Assembly: GCF_000518765.1 (NCBI RefSeq)
Contig: NZ_JAEF01000023.1
Location: forward strand, 21,008 to 85,007
Source of the DNA: Ruminococcus flavefaciens ATCC 19208
Lineage (GTDB): Bacteria; Bacillota; Clostridia; Oscillospirales; Ruminococcaceae
Direction: 5' to 3'
DNA length: 64,000 nt
In this document: positions 36,201 through 43,251 of the stretch, in pieces
Layout of the letters: the number at the start of each line of letters is the position of its first letter
Numbering within the stretch: the stretch's first letter is position 1
Notes under the pieces: model-generated
The model's input: only the letters and a program-made list of their open reading frames with translations
Told to the model about the DNA's origin: nothing
Databases searched by the model: none
Program-made: the position numbers and the translations under genes

Positions 36201-36363
36201 AACCTCTGATAGTCTGGTATACATCGGTAGTATCAATTACCGCTGCACCTGCCGCAGAAGCCTCAATTACGTAATCGTCGGGAAGAATATTCACACCTGC
36301 GAACAGCAAAGCCGAGGCTGTCACAACAGAGAGCATCTTCCCTAATAAGGTTGAATGTTTCAT
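33247..36363 (-). CDS. GH30 glucuronoxylanase - CBM22 - dockerin - SGNH esterase
   Basis: 1038 residues from the ATG at 36361-36363 (AAAGGAG eight bases upstream; the ATG at 36381 lies on that ribosome site). Signal peptide about 1-38. GH30 subfamily-8-type domain about 40-432, with acid/base Glu178 in SIQNEPD, nucleophile Glu269 in WMTEVYVP, and VWWYIRRNYGP, whose Arg binds the glucuronic acid branch in this subfamily. CBM22-like domain about 448-595; internal dockerin about 610-668 (DVNSDGAIDSLD, DVDQNGKFEVND). The SGNH hydrolase is about 700-900, with Ser734 in LGGSITEG, Asn796 and Asp875-x-x-His878 in DEYHP, plus a beta-rich C-terminal domain. It should cut glucuronoxylan and remove acyl groups from the same polymer. 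Confidence 0.92.
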   Translation of the reverse strand: MKHSTLLGKMLSVVTASALLFAGVNILPDDYVIEASAAGAAVIDTTDVYQTIRGFGGINLPDWITQGDMTDAQVQKAFGNGDDELGFTILRIYVSDDSSAWSRAVPTAKRAQALGATVFASPWNPPAAIRNTVNGGLNGGKYQLKKDKWAEYAQHLNSYCKYMEGQGIDLYSVSIQNEPDYASEWTYWSASDLASFIAQYGKTIKEGTNVKLMSPESFQYKKDIYNAILGNSQAMANTDLFGTHFYGTQRSQMDFPSLENCGKDIWMTEVYVPNSEADSNDRWPEGLQVAENIHNGLVVGNLNAYVWWYIRRNYGPMKENGTISKRGYSMAQYSKWVRPGAQRIGVTEQPNTNVLVSAYKNTDGNVAVVAINKNNSAVNQEFSMGSGESIQYVDSYTTSASANIAKKELSANGTSFSASLPAQSVTTFVLTTEGEAVDPSKNLDEDGYFFHDTYDSGTNSWSGRGAATVESTTSEKLSGNGSLAVSGRTATWNGAVKSLSARTFVPGNAYSFAANVKYNSGPSEQTFQLSLQYSDGTETKYDHIASVTVPKGEWVQLANKSYTIPAGASDLQLYVETDENDSDYISFFVDDAVGAPEGTEINGAEPPKPVILGDVNSDGAIDSLDMIAARKAIVAGDYSKAADVDQNGKFEVNDLVAIQSFILGKITAWPEPETPPAPQIDTSKWDNYQETASAQYIDFYKSSIKHMGNTYRLAQKLTAAENGESLTVAYLGGSITEGKNYTTPFSNYLKNTFAKGSFKEINAGMSGTSSVVGLVRSEKDIVSQNPDIIFLEFSVNDHEDIMYKKCFESCIKKFLDMPNEPAVCVLITRAKGGFSSQSQMYPIGKNFDIPVISMDDALTKAFNSKFLQASDYYTDEYHPHQKGGQLVADCMAYYVRQALKSENQSTGYTQPTSYVYGAEYASCVNVDPKTLNNFNAGSWRAGTGYNSLPYSYTLNGGNPMTFKTQGKGLIIVFKANSSGMGSINVTVNGKTTKVNGNKQYTWGGPDAELGYYQETSGDLDVSITGSGSFTIWGIGLVK

Positions 36364-36409
36364 GCTATCACTCCTTTTCATAAAAACATAACTTATTATT
36401 ACCGATTTA

Positions 36410-36438
36410 ATTATACTTTACTGCTTGTAATAAAACAA
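36410..36438 (-). promoter_or_regulatory. Sigma-A promoter of the GH30-esterase gene
   Basis: Minus strand TTGTTT (36438-36433), 17-bp spacer, TATAAT (36415-36410). The rest of the gap up to 36660 is AT-rich with nothing else recognised. Confidence 0.65.
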
Positions 36439-36663
36439 CCTATTTTTTACATATAAGGTGGACTTTATGACGGTCAAGTAGAATTTTCAGCATATTACAC
36501 ATCATGTGCAGGTACATATTGTTTAAATCAAACAAAAATCGAGATTAATTCGATTGGAACGCGTAATTTAAGTAATATACACAATTTTTCAGCATATTGC
36601 ACTATCTTTATTATAACTTATCTACATATATTTGTCAAGTGAGCAGAATACTGCCTTTATGCT

Positions 36664-36706
36664 AAAAAAATTCACGGCTTTTGCCGCAATTGCAAAACGC
36701 CGTGAA
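36664..36706 (-). terminator. Terminator of the glycosyltransferase-like gene
   Basis: Stem TTCACGGC/GCCGTGAA with an inner TGC/GCA pairing, then a 7-base T-run on the minus strand. It is about 130 bases past the stop at 36840. Confidence 0.8.
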
Positions 36707-36839
36707 TCAATACCATTATCAGAAAATGCTTTGTTCTATACCTAAATTCATCATATCAACTTAAAATACAGTAATATGCTGTAACGCCTTTACTGATAGT
36801 AATATCTTTACATCAGCAAATCACAAACTCAGCATAAAT

Positions 36840-38297
36840 TTACTGCTTTCTTCCCCTGAAAGCCAGCTCTACTGCCCGATACGCTCCATCATATACGCCT
36901 GCTTTTTTAGCTGTGAGGATATGTCCGCACATTTTTTCGATGATATCACCGCCATGCTGTATCATGTCGATCATTGCCGCAGTTTCGGCAGCTGTTGTAC
37001 ATTCATATGTGCCGTCACCTATCTCCGCAGCACGGACAGCGCCCCATGCTTCGTGACCGCCCACACGCTTTATCATAAGCTTAGGCACAGGATAAAATGC
37101 AAGCTCGCTTGGCTTGGTTATGAGCACATCGCTGCACCGCATAAGCAGGTTAGTCGAATACACCGCCGCAAATATATCCTTGTGACAGAATGCGTGTATC
37201 CCTCTTGCTTCTCCGTCATATGCAGCCCTGCAAAATCTCGTTGTCTCTCCGAAATCGTCAAAATGCTCATGCAGGAAAGGCTTCATCTGCGGAACAGCAG
37301 TTACAAGCTCATGCCATACCTTGTCATGGTCACCAACATTTATAAACAGCGCAGCCTTGCCGGCTTTTACAGCAGGCAGCAGCTTCCTGATAACAGCCAC
37401 GAATATTTCCTTCTGCGCACCTGCTCCACCTACAGACATGAGCCAGCGTTTGGTTTTTCCGCCAACCGCACGCGCGGTACGCCTTTTACAGTCCTCTTCG
37501 ATGTTGCTCACAAGCTCATGGTCGATATAGTGACCTGTGTAAACTATAGCTTCCTTAGGCATCGGCTTCAGCTGACGCTTTTTGTCCATGCCGCGCAGCG
37601 CCCTGTAACCCAGATAGGACGAAGGAGTCTGGACTGTATGTATCGCACCCTCGGAAAGATGAAGTCCCATAGGCCAGTTGTCGGGGATAGCGTTCACCAC
37701 ATGAGTAAGCCCTGCATGGACTGCCGCCTGTGACGGCCACACATGAGTCGCAACATAGGGTATATCCTTCGGAAGGTCACGGAATACAGCTGTCATCAGC
37801 TCAGTTGTTTTCTGATCCATGCTGTTATATGTGAGCTTTCGGAACCCTTCGCTGTTGAGAGGCTCCCACACAAGCTTATTGAAAAGACTGAATTTCTGGG
37901 ACAGCCTTGAACCGAGCGAATACAGCTCGTTCTGCTCCGCGATTATCTTTCCGCAGGAAGCCTGCTTGAAAGAATGAAGGTCGAACCAGTAGGGCTCATA
38001 TCCCATAGCGTGAGCCGCTGAAGCTATCGCCATTGATATCCTGTAATGACCGAAGCCCATACGGATATTACCTATAATTATGCTCTTTTCATCAAATTTG
38101 CAGCCGCTCTCTTTGCCGAGAACTATCTGACGAACTCCAAGAGGCTCGCTGATAGCAGGTGCGGGGACAGCCGCAAGGTGATAAACGGTCTCTGTATCGT
38201 CACCGTATCTGCTCATGTACTTTCCCTTGGTCTTTACCGCCTTTTTGTAGGCTTTACGGGAAATTTCATTCTCAAAAATATATTTCGATCTATCCAT
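36840..38297 (-). CDS. GT-B-fold glycosyltransferase-like protein (MurG/MGDG-synthase-like)
   Basis: 485 residues, GGAGGG upstream. An N-terminal 65 or so residues of unclear role are followed by GNIRMGFGHYRISMAIASAA, the Gly-rich acceptor-side loop seen in MurG and monogalactosyldiacylglycerol synthases. A second Rossmann half contains WLMSVGGAGAQKEIF, and a nucleotide-sugar-side region reads DVLITKPSELAFYPVPKLMI. No signal peptide or membrane helix is seen, so it would act in the cytoplasm or on the inner membrane face. I do not recognise a characterised orthologue. It is transcribed away from a tetR-symporter-GH36 operon across a shared control region, which suggests a role in the same galactoside or glycolipid metabolism (inference). 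Confidence 0.65.
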   Translation of the reverse strand: MDRSKYIFENEISRKAYKKAVKTKGKYMSRYGDDTETVYHLAAVPAPAISEPLGVRQIVLGKESGCKFDEKSIIIGNIRMGFGHYRISMAIASAAHAMGYEPYWFDLHSFKQASCGKIIAEQNELYSLGSRLSQKFSLFNKLVWEPLNSEGFRKLTYNSMDQKTTELMTAVFRDLPKDIPYVATHVWPSQAAVHAGLTHVVNAIPDNWPMGLHLSEGAIHTVQTPSSYLGYRALRGMDKKRQLKPMPKEAIVYTGHYIDHELVSNIEEDCKRRTARAVGGKTKRWLMSVGGAGAQKEIFVAVIRKLLPAVKAGKAALFINVGDHDKVWHELVTAVPQMKPFLHEHFDDFGETTRFCRAAYDGEARGIHAFCHKDIFAAVYSTNLLMRCSDVLITKPSELAFYPVPKLMIKRVGGHEAWGAVRAAEIGDGTYECTTAAETAAMIDMIQHGGDIIEKMCGHILTAKKAGVYDGAYRAVELAFRGRKQ

Positions 38298-38315
38298 AAA
38301 AATCCCTCCAAGGTC

Positions 38316-38344
38316 TTGACAAAACTTATAAAATATGTTAAAAT
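38316..38344 (+). promoter_or_regulatory. Promoter of the tetR-symporter-GH36 operon
   Basis: TTGACA (38316-38321, consensus), 17-bp spacer, TAAAAT (38339-38344). The start would be near 38351, just before the operator, and the leader to the GTG start is about 60 bases. Confidence 0.78.
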
Positions 38345-38356
38345 ATTTCTAAGGAA

Positions 38357-38392
38357 TGATAGACTGTCTATCATCTGATATATAGTCTATCA
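38357..38392. promoter_or_regulatory. Tandem palindromic operator, probable TetR binding sites
   Basis: A perfect 17-base palindrome TGATAGACTGTCTATCA (38357-38373) is followed 19 bases on by an imperfect copy TGATATATAGTCTATCA (38376-38392). It lies immediately downstream of the tetR promoter and between the two divergent genes, the expected place for autoregulation by the TetR protein encoded next. Confidence 0.8.
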
Positions 38393-38412
38393 CAAAAAAG
38401 GAGGTTTGTCAA

Positions 38413-39060
38413 GTGGTAAACGAATTTTCTCAGGAAACTTTAAAAAACAAGCGTTTTGAAAAAGCCGTCGAAGTAAGTGCCCAGCTTTTTCTGAAAAATG
38501 GCATAGAGAACGTAAAGATGACCGATATCGCTGACGAATGCGGCATCGGCGTTGCTACACTGTACAGATATTTCGGAACAAAAAACGGTATAACCATCGC
38601 AGCTATGACTTATATGTGGAACGAGCTCAACAAGATGTTCAGCGATATTTTTGAGTCAGATGTCTTTCTTTCACAGAGCGGTATAAAGCAGATAAACGAT
38701 CTTATGAGAATGTTCGCTGTACTCTATCAGGCTCACCCTGCCTTTATGCGGCTTCTTGCAGAGTTTGACCTTATGCTCTCATCAGGTGATATCCCCAAAA
38801 AGGAACTGAAGGATTACGAGAAGTCTATTATAAACTTTTATCCTGTATTTGAAAGGTCCTATATGACAGGCATTTCCGACGGAACTGTCCGCGAGATACC
38901 CGATGTCCGTCTTTTTTATCTATCATACGCCCATACGCTCATGGAGCTCAGCAAAAAGCTCATTCAGGGAGAGCTTCTCCCCGGTGATGACTTTTCAAAT
39001 GCCGAGCATGAACTTGGAACCATTATCGACACCGCCGTATTCTTTCTGAAAAAGGAGTGA
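38413..39060 (+). CDS. TetR/AcrR family transcriptional regulator
   Basis: 215 residues from a GTG start with AAAGGAGG about eight bases upstream. The N-terminal helix-turn-helix is clear: FLKNGIENVKMTDIADECGIGVATLYRYFGTKNGI (ends given: FLKNGIENV, ATLYRYFGTK). The ligand-binding C-terminal half is variable, as usual. It should bind the tandem palindromes at 38357-38392 and control its own operon with the symporter and the GH36 gene, perhaps also the divergent glycosyltransferase-like gene. The inducing molecule is unknown, with a galactoside or derived lipid-linked sugar possible. Confidence 0.9.
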   Translation: MVNEFSQETLKNKRFEKAVEVSAQLFLKNGIENVKMTDIADECGIGVATLYRYFGTKNGITIAAMTYMWNELNKMFSDIFESDVFLSQSGIKQINDLMRMFAVLYQAHPAFMRLLAEFDLMLSSGDIPKKELKDYEKSIINFYPVFERSYMTGISDGTVREIPDVRLFYLSYAHTLMELSKKLIQGELLPGDDFSNAEHELGTIIDTAVFFLKKE

Positions 39061-39066
39061 CGCATT

Positions 39067-40455
39067 ATGGAGGGCAAAAAAACTGCTGCCAACAAGATAT
39101 TATGGATATTCGCTATCGGTCAGCTTGGCTGGTCCATACTTGCGGGAATCATCTCAAACTGGCTGGTATTCTTCTATCAGCCCAGTCAGGAGGAGCTTGC
39201 GAAGGGTCAGACCACTCTGATACCTCAGGGGACATTCATCGGTCTTACCGTTATCGGTGTGATAACTGCTGTGGGACGTATCTTCGATGCAGTTACTGAT
39301 CCGTTCATTGCAGGTAAGTCCGATTCTATGAAGCACAGACTGGGCAGGCGCATACCTTTCATGCGTCTTGCTGCTGTACCATTCGGTATAGTTACAGTAA
39401 TGATGTTCGTTTCTCCGTTTGAAGCAGGCAGCAAGGGCAATGTTGCCGTTCTGTTCCTGTTCGCCATGCTTTTCTATCTGTGCATGACCTGCTACTGCAC
39501 CCCATACAACGCACTTATCCCGGAGCTTGGCAGTACACAGAATGCACGAATAAATCTCTCCACCTATATCTCCGTGACATACTTCTTCGGTACGGGCATC
39601 GCGTTTTTCCTGCCGAATATAGCAGGCATCTTCACGGAAGGCCTCGGTTATGCAAACGGCTACCGCGTAAGTATCGCCATACTCGCAGCCATTGCAGTGA
39701 TATGTATGCTCGTTCCTGCATTTCTTATCGACGAGAACGAGTATGTTGATACTACTCCGAGCAAAAGCTCTGCGTTCAGCTCTCTCCTTTCCACCTTCAA
39801 AAACAAGGATTTCCGCATTTTTGTATGCTCGGATATACTCTACTGGATAGGTCTGACCCTGTTCCAGACAGGTCTGTCATTCTATGTTACAGTTCTTCTC
39901 GGACTCGATGCTAAAATGACATCTACTCTCTTCATAATAATGACAGTATCTTCACTGTTATTCTATCCTGCGGTAAATGTATTCTCCAAAAAACTGGGCA
40001 AAAAGAAGCTCATCTCATTTGCCTTCCTTTTCTTCTCTGTCGCCTTTATCGTAACAGCAGGCGCAGGTCTTTTCGATATCCCTGCTATGGCATACGGAGT
40101 TATAATTGCAGTTCTCGCAGCACTGCCAATGGCTATACTCGGCATACTTCCGCAGGCTGTTGTTGCCGATATATCCGAGGAGGACAAGCTTGCTACGGGT
40201 GAGAGCCGTCAGGGTATGTTCTACGCTGCAAGAACTTTTGCCTTCAAAATGGGACAGTCACTTGCCATGCTGCTGTTCACAAGTATCGCACTTGTGAACT
40301 CAGACGTAAAAAAGGGCGAATCAGGCTACGGTCTCGGCTATCGTCTTACCGCTGCCCTTGCAGCCGTACTGTGTCTGCTGGGCGGTCTTGTATTCTTTAA
40401 ATACAACGAAAAGAAAGTCCTCAAACGAATAGAGGAGGGTCAGAAAAATGCTTAA
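39067..40455 (+). CDS. GPH-type sugar:cation symporter (MFS)
   Basis: 462 residues, with AAGGAG before the ATG, six bases after the tetR stop. Twelve hydrophobic helices are visible. The glycoside-pentoside-hexuronide family signs are present: GRIFDAVTDPFIAGKSDSMKHRLGRRIPFMRLAA in the first half (recognised by DAVTDPFIAGKSD and GRRIPFM) and YCTPYNALIPELG after helix four. It would import an oligosaccharide with sodium or protons. The following gene, an alpha-galactosidase-like GH36, overlaps it by eight bases and suggests the cargo is an alpha-galactoside. Confidence 0.88.
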   Translation: MEGKKTAANKILWIFAIGQLGWSILAGIISNWLVFFYQPSQEELAKGQTTLIPQGTFIGLTVIGVITAVGRIFDAVTDPFIAGKSDSMKHRLGRRIPFMRLAAVPFGIVTVMMFVSPFEAGSKGNVAVLFLFAMLFYLCMTCYCTPYNALIPELGSTQNARINLSTYISVTYFFGTGIAFFLPNIAGIFTEGLGYANGYRVSIAILAAIAVICMLVPAFLIDENEYVDTTPSKSSAFSSLLSTFKNKDFRIFVCSDILYWIGLTLFQTGLSFYVTVLLGLDAKMTSTLFIIMTVSSLLFYPAVNVFSKKLGKKKLISFAFLFFSVAFIVTAGAGLFDIPAMAYGVIIAVLAALPMAILGILPQAVVADISEEDKLATGESRQGMFYAARTFAFKMGQSLAMLLFTSIALVNSDVKKGESGYGLGYRLTAALAAVLCLLGGLVFFKYNEKKVLKRIEEGQKNA

Positions 40456-42079
40456 ATTCAAGTCGCTGCAATTCCTTTACAAAGACGGTGAAAACGATTT
40501 TATGGCAATTACCTCAAGCTCATTGAGAAACGACAGAATGGAGCTTGAAATAAACACTCATGACGACGTTTTTACCGTGTCTGTCAAAGCAAACGAAACC
40601 ATAACTATTCAGAAAATGTACGCAGAATTTGAATACGTGTACAGTGAGGACGAAAAGATATTCCTGAACGGATATCAGTCATGGACGGATTCAATTGAAC
40701 ATGATATCAATGATAAAATGCGCGGTATCAGACATATTCCCTGTGCAATACGCGAAAAATATGCATTTTCGCAGTACGGCGACTATAATTTTGCCGATTA
40801 CGGTGAATATATGCACGGCTGGACTTACGGTTATATCAGACGCGGTGATAATTATTGCTTCATTGGCTCGCTCTCGGAGGAAAGCGGCTTCACACAGATA
40901 ATAACCAAAACAGACAAGAATATCATAGCATTTCAGAAGGACTGCTCAGAGCTGGATATCAGCGGCGAATGGTGCGCATTAAAGCTGTATCTTGCAGAGG
41001 GAGCGGAAAGAGATGTATTCGACATTTACTTCGATCTTCTCGGAGTTGCTCCGAGAAAAGGTGCAAAGCCTGTTTTCGGCTATACAAGCTGGTACAATCA
41101 CTTTCAGGATATCAGCGAGGAAACTATTTCCGTTGACCTTTCCGGCTTTGACGCTATTTCCGCAAAAGCAGACGTTTTCCAGATTGACGACGGCTGGCAG
41201 ACTGCGGTTGGAGACTGGCTTTCGGTAGATGCTGATAAATTCCCCAAAGGCATGAAAAAAGCTGCCGATGACATCAGAAACGCAGGCATGACCGCCGGAA
41301 TATGGCTGGCTCCCTTTATATGCGAGGAAAACTCGGAAATATTCAGGAACAAAAAACACTGGCTTGTCCCCGACGGCAAGAGAGGATTCGTAAAAGGAGG
41401 CTCTAACTGGAGCGGCTTCTACGCACTTGATATTTACAATTACGAAGTGAGGACGTATATCAAAAACGTTATCAGCACTATCGTAAACGACTGGGGATAC
41501 GGACTTCTGAAGCTGGATTTCCTCTATGCTGCCTGCATAGTTCCGAGAAGAGAAAAGCCGCGCGGTCAGATAATGTCTGAAGCTATGGACTTCCTGCGCA
41601 AATGTGCAGGCGATGCTTTTATACTCGGCTGCGGAGTCCCGCTTGCTTCGGCATTCGGAAAGGTGGATTACTGCCGTATCGGCTGCGATGTCACTCTCGA
41701 CTGGAACGACAAGCCACATATGCGTCTCATGCATCGTGAACGAGTAAGCACTAAAAATTCCATTCTCAATTCTGTTTTCCGCCGTCAGCTGGATCACAGG
41801 GCATTCCTAAGCGATCCTGATGTATTTCTGCTCAGACCCTGCAATATATCAATGTCCGAGGAGAAAAGAAAATGTCTTGCGGAAATAAACGCACTTATGG
41901 GAAGTGTACTATTTACTTCCGATAATTTCTTTGATTATACCGAGACAGAACTGAAGGAGCTTTCCAGAATATTAAAAATACGCGGCGCAAATATAATATC
42001 GGCTGATCTCAATGACAGCGAGCTGACACTGAAATTCAGGATTGGTGAGAAAAAGTATATAAAAATATACAGCATATGA
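40448..42079 (+). CDS. GH36 family alpha-galactosidase-like glycoside hydrolase
   Basis: 543 residues, shorter than the usual 700 or more of GH36 group I. The N-terminal beta domain (about 1-190) has NGYQSWTDS. The barrel (about 195-480) carries FGYTSWYNHFQDIS, VFQIDDGWQ, GIWLAPFICE, nucleophile Asp357 in LLKLDFLYAA and acid/base Asp414 in GCDVTLDW. There is no signal peptide, so it is cytoplasmic and acts on sugars brought in by the symporter just upstream (8-base overlap). Removal of alpha-galactosyl groups is the likely reaction, though related family members have other specificities. A terminator follows at once. Confidence 0.87.
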   Translation: MLKFKSLQFLYKDGENDFMAITSSSLRNDRMELEINTHDDVFTVSVKANETITIQKMYAEFEYVYSEDEKIFLNGYQSWTDSIEHDINDKMRGIRHIPCAIREKYAFSQYGDYNFADYGEYMHGWTYGYIRRGDNYCFIGSLSEESGFTQIITKTDKNIIAFQKDCSELDISGEWCALKLYLAEGAERDVFDIYFDLLGVAPRKGAKPVFGYTSWYNHFQDISEETISVDLSGFDAISAKADVFQIDDGWQTAVGDWLSVDADKFPKGMKKAADDIRNAGMTAGIWLAPFICEENSEIFRNKKHWLVPDGKRGFVKGGSNWSGFYALDIYNYEVRTYIKNVISTIVNDWGYGLLKLDFLYAACIVPRREKPRGQIMSEAMDFLRKCAGDAFILGCGVPLASAFGKVDYCRIGCDVTLDWNDKPHMRLMHRERVSTKNSILNSVFRRQLDHRAFLSDPDVFLLRPCNISMSEEKRKCLAEINALMGSVLFTSDNFFDYTETELKELSRILKIRGANIISADLNDSELTLKFRIGEKKYIKIYSI

Positions 42080-42083
42080 CACA

Positions 42084-42117
42084 AAAGGCTGACTCTCAGC
42101 AGAAAGTCAGCCTTTTT
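42084..42117 (+). terminator. Terminator of the tetR-symporter-GH36 operon
   Basis: An 11-bp stem AAAGGCTGACT/AGTCAGCCTTT with a 10-base loop followed by T's, five bases after the stop. Confidence 0.92.
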
Positions 42118-42202
42118 CAAAAGTTCCTTATGTCGTTTTTTGTCGTATCCTGTCGTTTTACAGAAAAGACGACATTATGCTGTTTTATAAGAGGTGATGT
42201 AC

Positions 42203-42931
42203 TTGAAAGACAAAAATCCTTTCAAAACGTACCTTCTCTTTATACTCTGCGCATTTATAATCATCGGAGCAACAATATTCTATTTCAGAACTGCCGACAC
42301 AAAGAAAAATAACTCAACTATTATTTTCGGTGAAAAAACTGTTGCCCCCACTACTCAGCCCGTAAAAGAACTCACTGATATCACAACGTCCAAAGCTATA
42401 AAAAGCACAACTTCTGCCAAAACAGTAACAACCAAAGTCACAACAACTGCTGTTACAGAAAAAATATACATTGACATAAATTCAGCAGAAGCAGATGAGC
42501 TTACACAGCTCAAAGGAATCGGAGAGGTACTTGCAGGCGAGATCATAAGCTACCGCATAAACAACGGCAGATTTCGCAATATAGAGGAAATAATGAAAGT
42601 CAACGGCATCGGTGAAGGGATTTTCGCTGATATACGTGATCATATCTTCGTCATTGATCCGGTTTATGATGAAGATGTACAGGAGGAGTCTGTTCAGGAA
42701 AGCGAAGAAGTGACCGAATATACTCCGACTCTTGAGGAGCTTGCTCCCATAGATATCAATACAGCAGATATTGATACACTTATGCTGCTCCCTCATGTTG
42801 ATGAAGATATCGCCAATAAAATTATTAACTTCCGCGAGCATACACAGTTCCGAAATGTTTATGAACTGTTGCTCATAGAAGGACTTTCACAAAATGATGT
42901 GGGAGATATCGTTCCGTATGTAACGACATAA
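42203..42931 (+). CDS. ComEA-like membrane-anchored helix-hairpin-helix protein with two HhH domains
   Basis: 242 residues from the TTG at 42203, which has GAGGTG exactly six bases upstream (the ATG at 42197 touches that site). One membrane helix (about 8-26), a Thr/Lys-rich spacer to about 88, then a first ComEA-type HhH pair (IDINSAEADELTQLKGIGEVLA ... VNGIGEGIFADI, about 92-150). A short acidic linker follows, then a second, more degenerate copy (IDINTADIDTLMLLPHVDED, about 185-242). ComEA binds incoming DNA at the membrane in competent bacteria. No comEB/comEC is nearby, so a competence role is unproven. Confidence 0.82.
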   Translation: MKDKNPFKTYLLFILCAFIIIGATIFYFRTADTKKNNSTIIFGEKTVAPTTQPVKELTDITTSKAIKSTTSAKTVTTKVTTTAVTEKIYIDINSAEADELTQLKGIGEVLAGEIISYRINNGRFRNIEEIMKVNGIGEGIFADIRDHIFVIDPVYDEDVQEESVQESEEVTEYTPTLEELAPIDINTADIDTLMLLPHVDEDIANKIINFREHTQFRNVYELLLIEGLSQNDVGDIVPYVTT

Positions 42932-42972
42932 AAAGCTGCGCAAGAGGAAAACTTACGCAGCTTTTGTCTTTT
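42931..42972 (+). terminator. Terminator of the ComEA-like gene
   Basis: A 10-bp stem AAAAGCTGCG/CGCAGCTTTT with a 15-base loop and following T-rich tail, directly at the stop codon. Confidence 0.88.
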
Positions 42973-43065
42973 TATTGCCATTTTCGTATAAAACTAATCA
43001 CTAAAAACTAACGCCTAATAGCAATATTATGATTTATACATTATTCACTATTCATTATTAATTAA

Positions 43066-43087
43066 GCCCATCACGTAAATGATGGGC
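43066..43087 (-). terminator. Hairpin ending the tRNA-Gln transcript
   Basis: An 8-bp perfect stem GCCCATCA/TGATGGGC with a 6-base loop, six bases beyond the CCA end of the tRNA. A TTAATTAAT tail follows on the minus strand. Confidence 0.75.
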
Positions 43088-43092
43088 GTTTC

Positions 43093-43167
43093 TGGTTGGG
43101 GCAGCGGGATTTGAACCCACGAGTGCAGGAGTCAAAGTCCTGTGCCTTACCGCTTGGCTATACCCCA
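43093..43167 (-). tRNA. tRNA-Gln (anticodon TTG), CCA encoded
   Basis: All four arms can be drawn on the minus strand: acceptor TGGGGTA/TGCCCCA, anticodon stem CAGGA/TCCTG with loop CTTTGAC (anticodon TTG at 43135-43133), and T-arm GTGGG/CCCGC-type pairing around TTCAAAT. The discriminator base is A, and a genomic CCA follows (43095-43093). It has its own promoter and a terminator hairpin, so it is a single-gene transcript. Confidence 0.96.
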
Positions 43168-43182
43168 AAAAATCACTATAAT

Positions 43183-43211
43183 ATTATAACAAAAATCCTG
43201 CAATAAATCAA
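43183..43211 (-). promoter_or_regulatory. Promoter of tRNA-Gln
   Basis: Minus strand TTGATT (43211-43206), 17-bp spacer, TATAAT (43188-43183), placing the transcript start about ten bases before the tRNA. It lies within and just after the MATE-gene terminator hairpin. Confidence 0.7.
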
Positions 43212-43226
43212 TACCGCAGGATTTTT
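43191..43226 (-). terminator. Terminator of the MATE gene, overlapping the tRNA promoter
   Basis: An 11-bp stem AAAAATCCTGC/GCAGGATTTTT with a 14-base loop. The loop contains the -35 box of the tRNA-Gln promoter. Confidence 0.8.
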
Positions 43227-43251
43227 ATTTTTATTTTAACAATATTTTTTA

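Noticed and set aside
36921..37733. 270-residue plus-strand frame opposite the glycosyltransferase-like gene
   Set aside because: Composition (many His, Cys, Arg) is that of an antisense shadow; the minus-strand gene has the ribosome site and family motifs.
40979..41797. 272-residue minus-strand frame opposite the GH36 gene
   Set aside because: Antisense shadow of a clear GH36 enzyme; no start signals.
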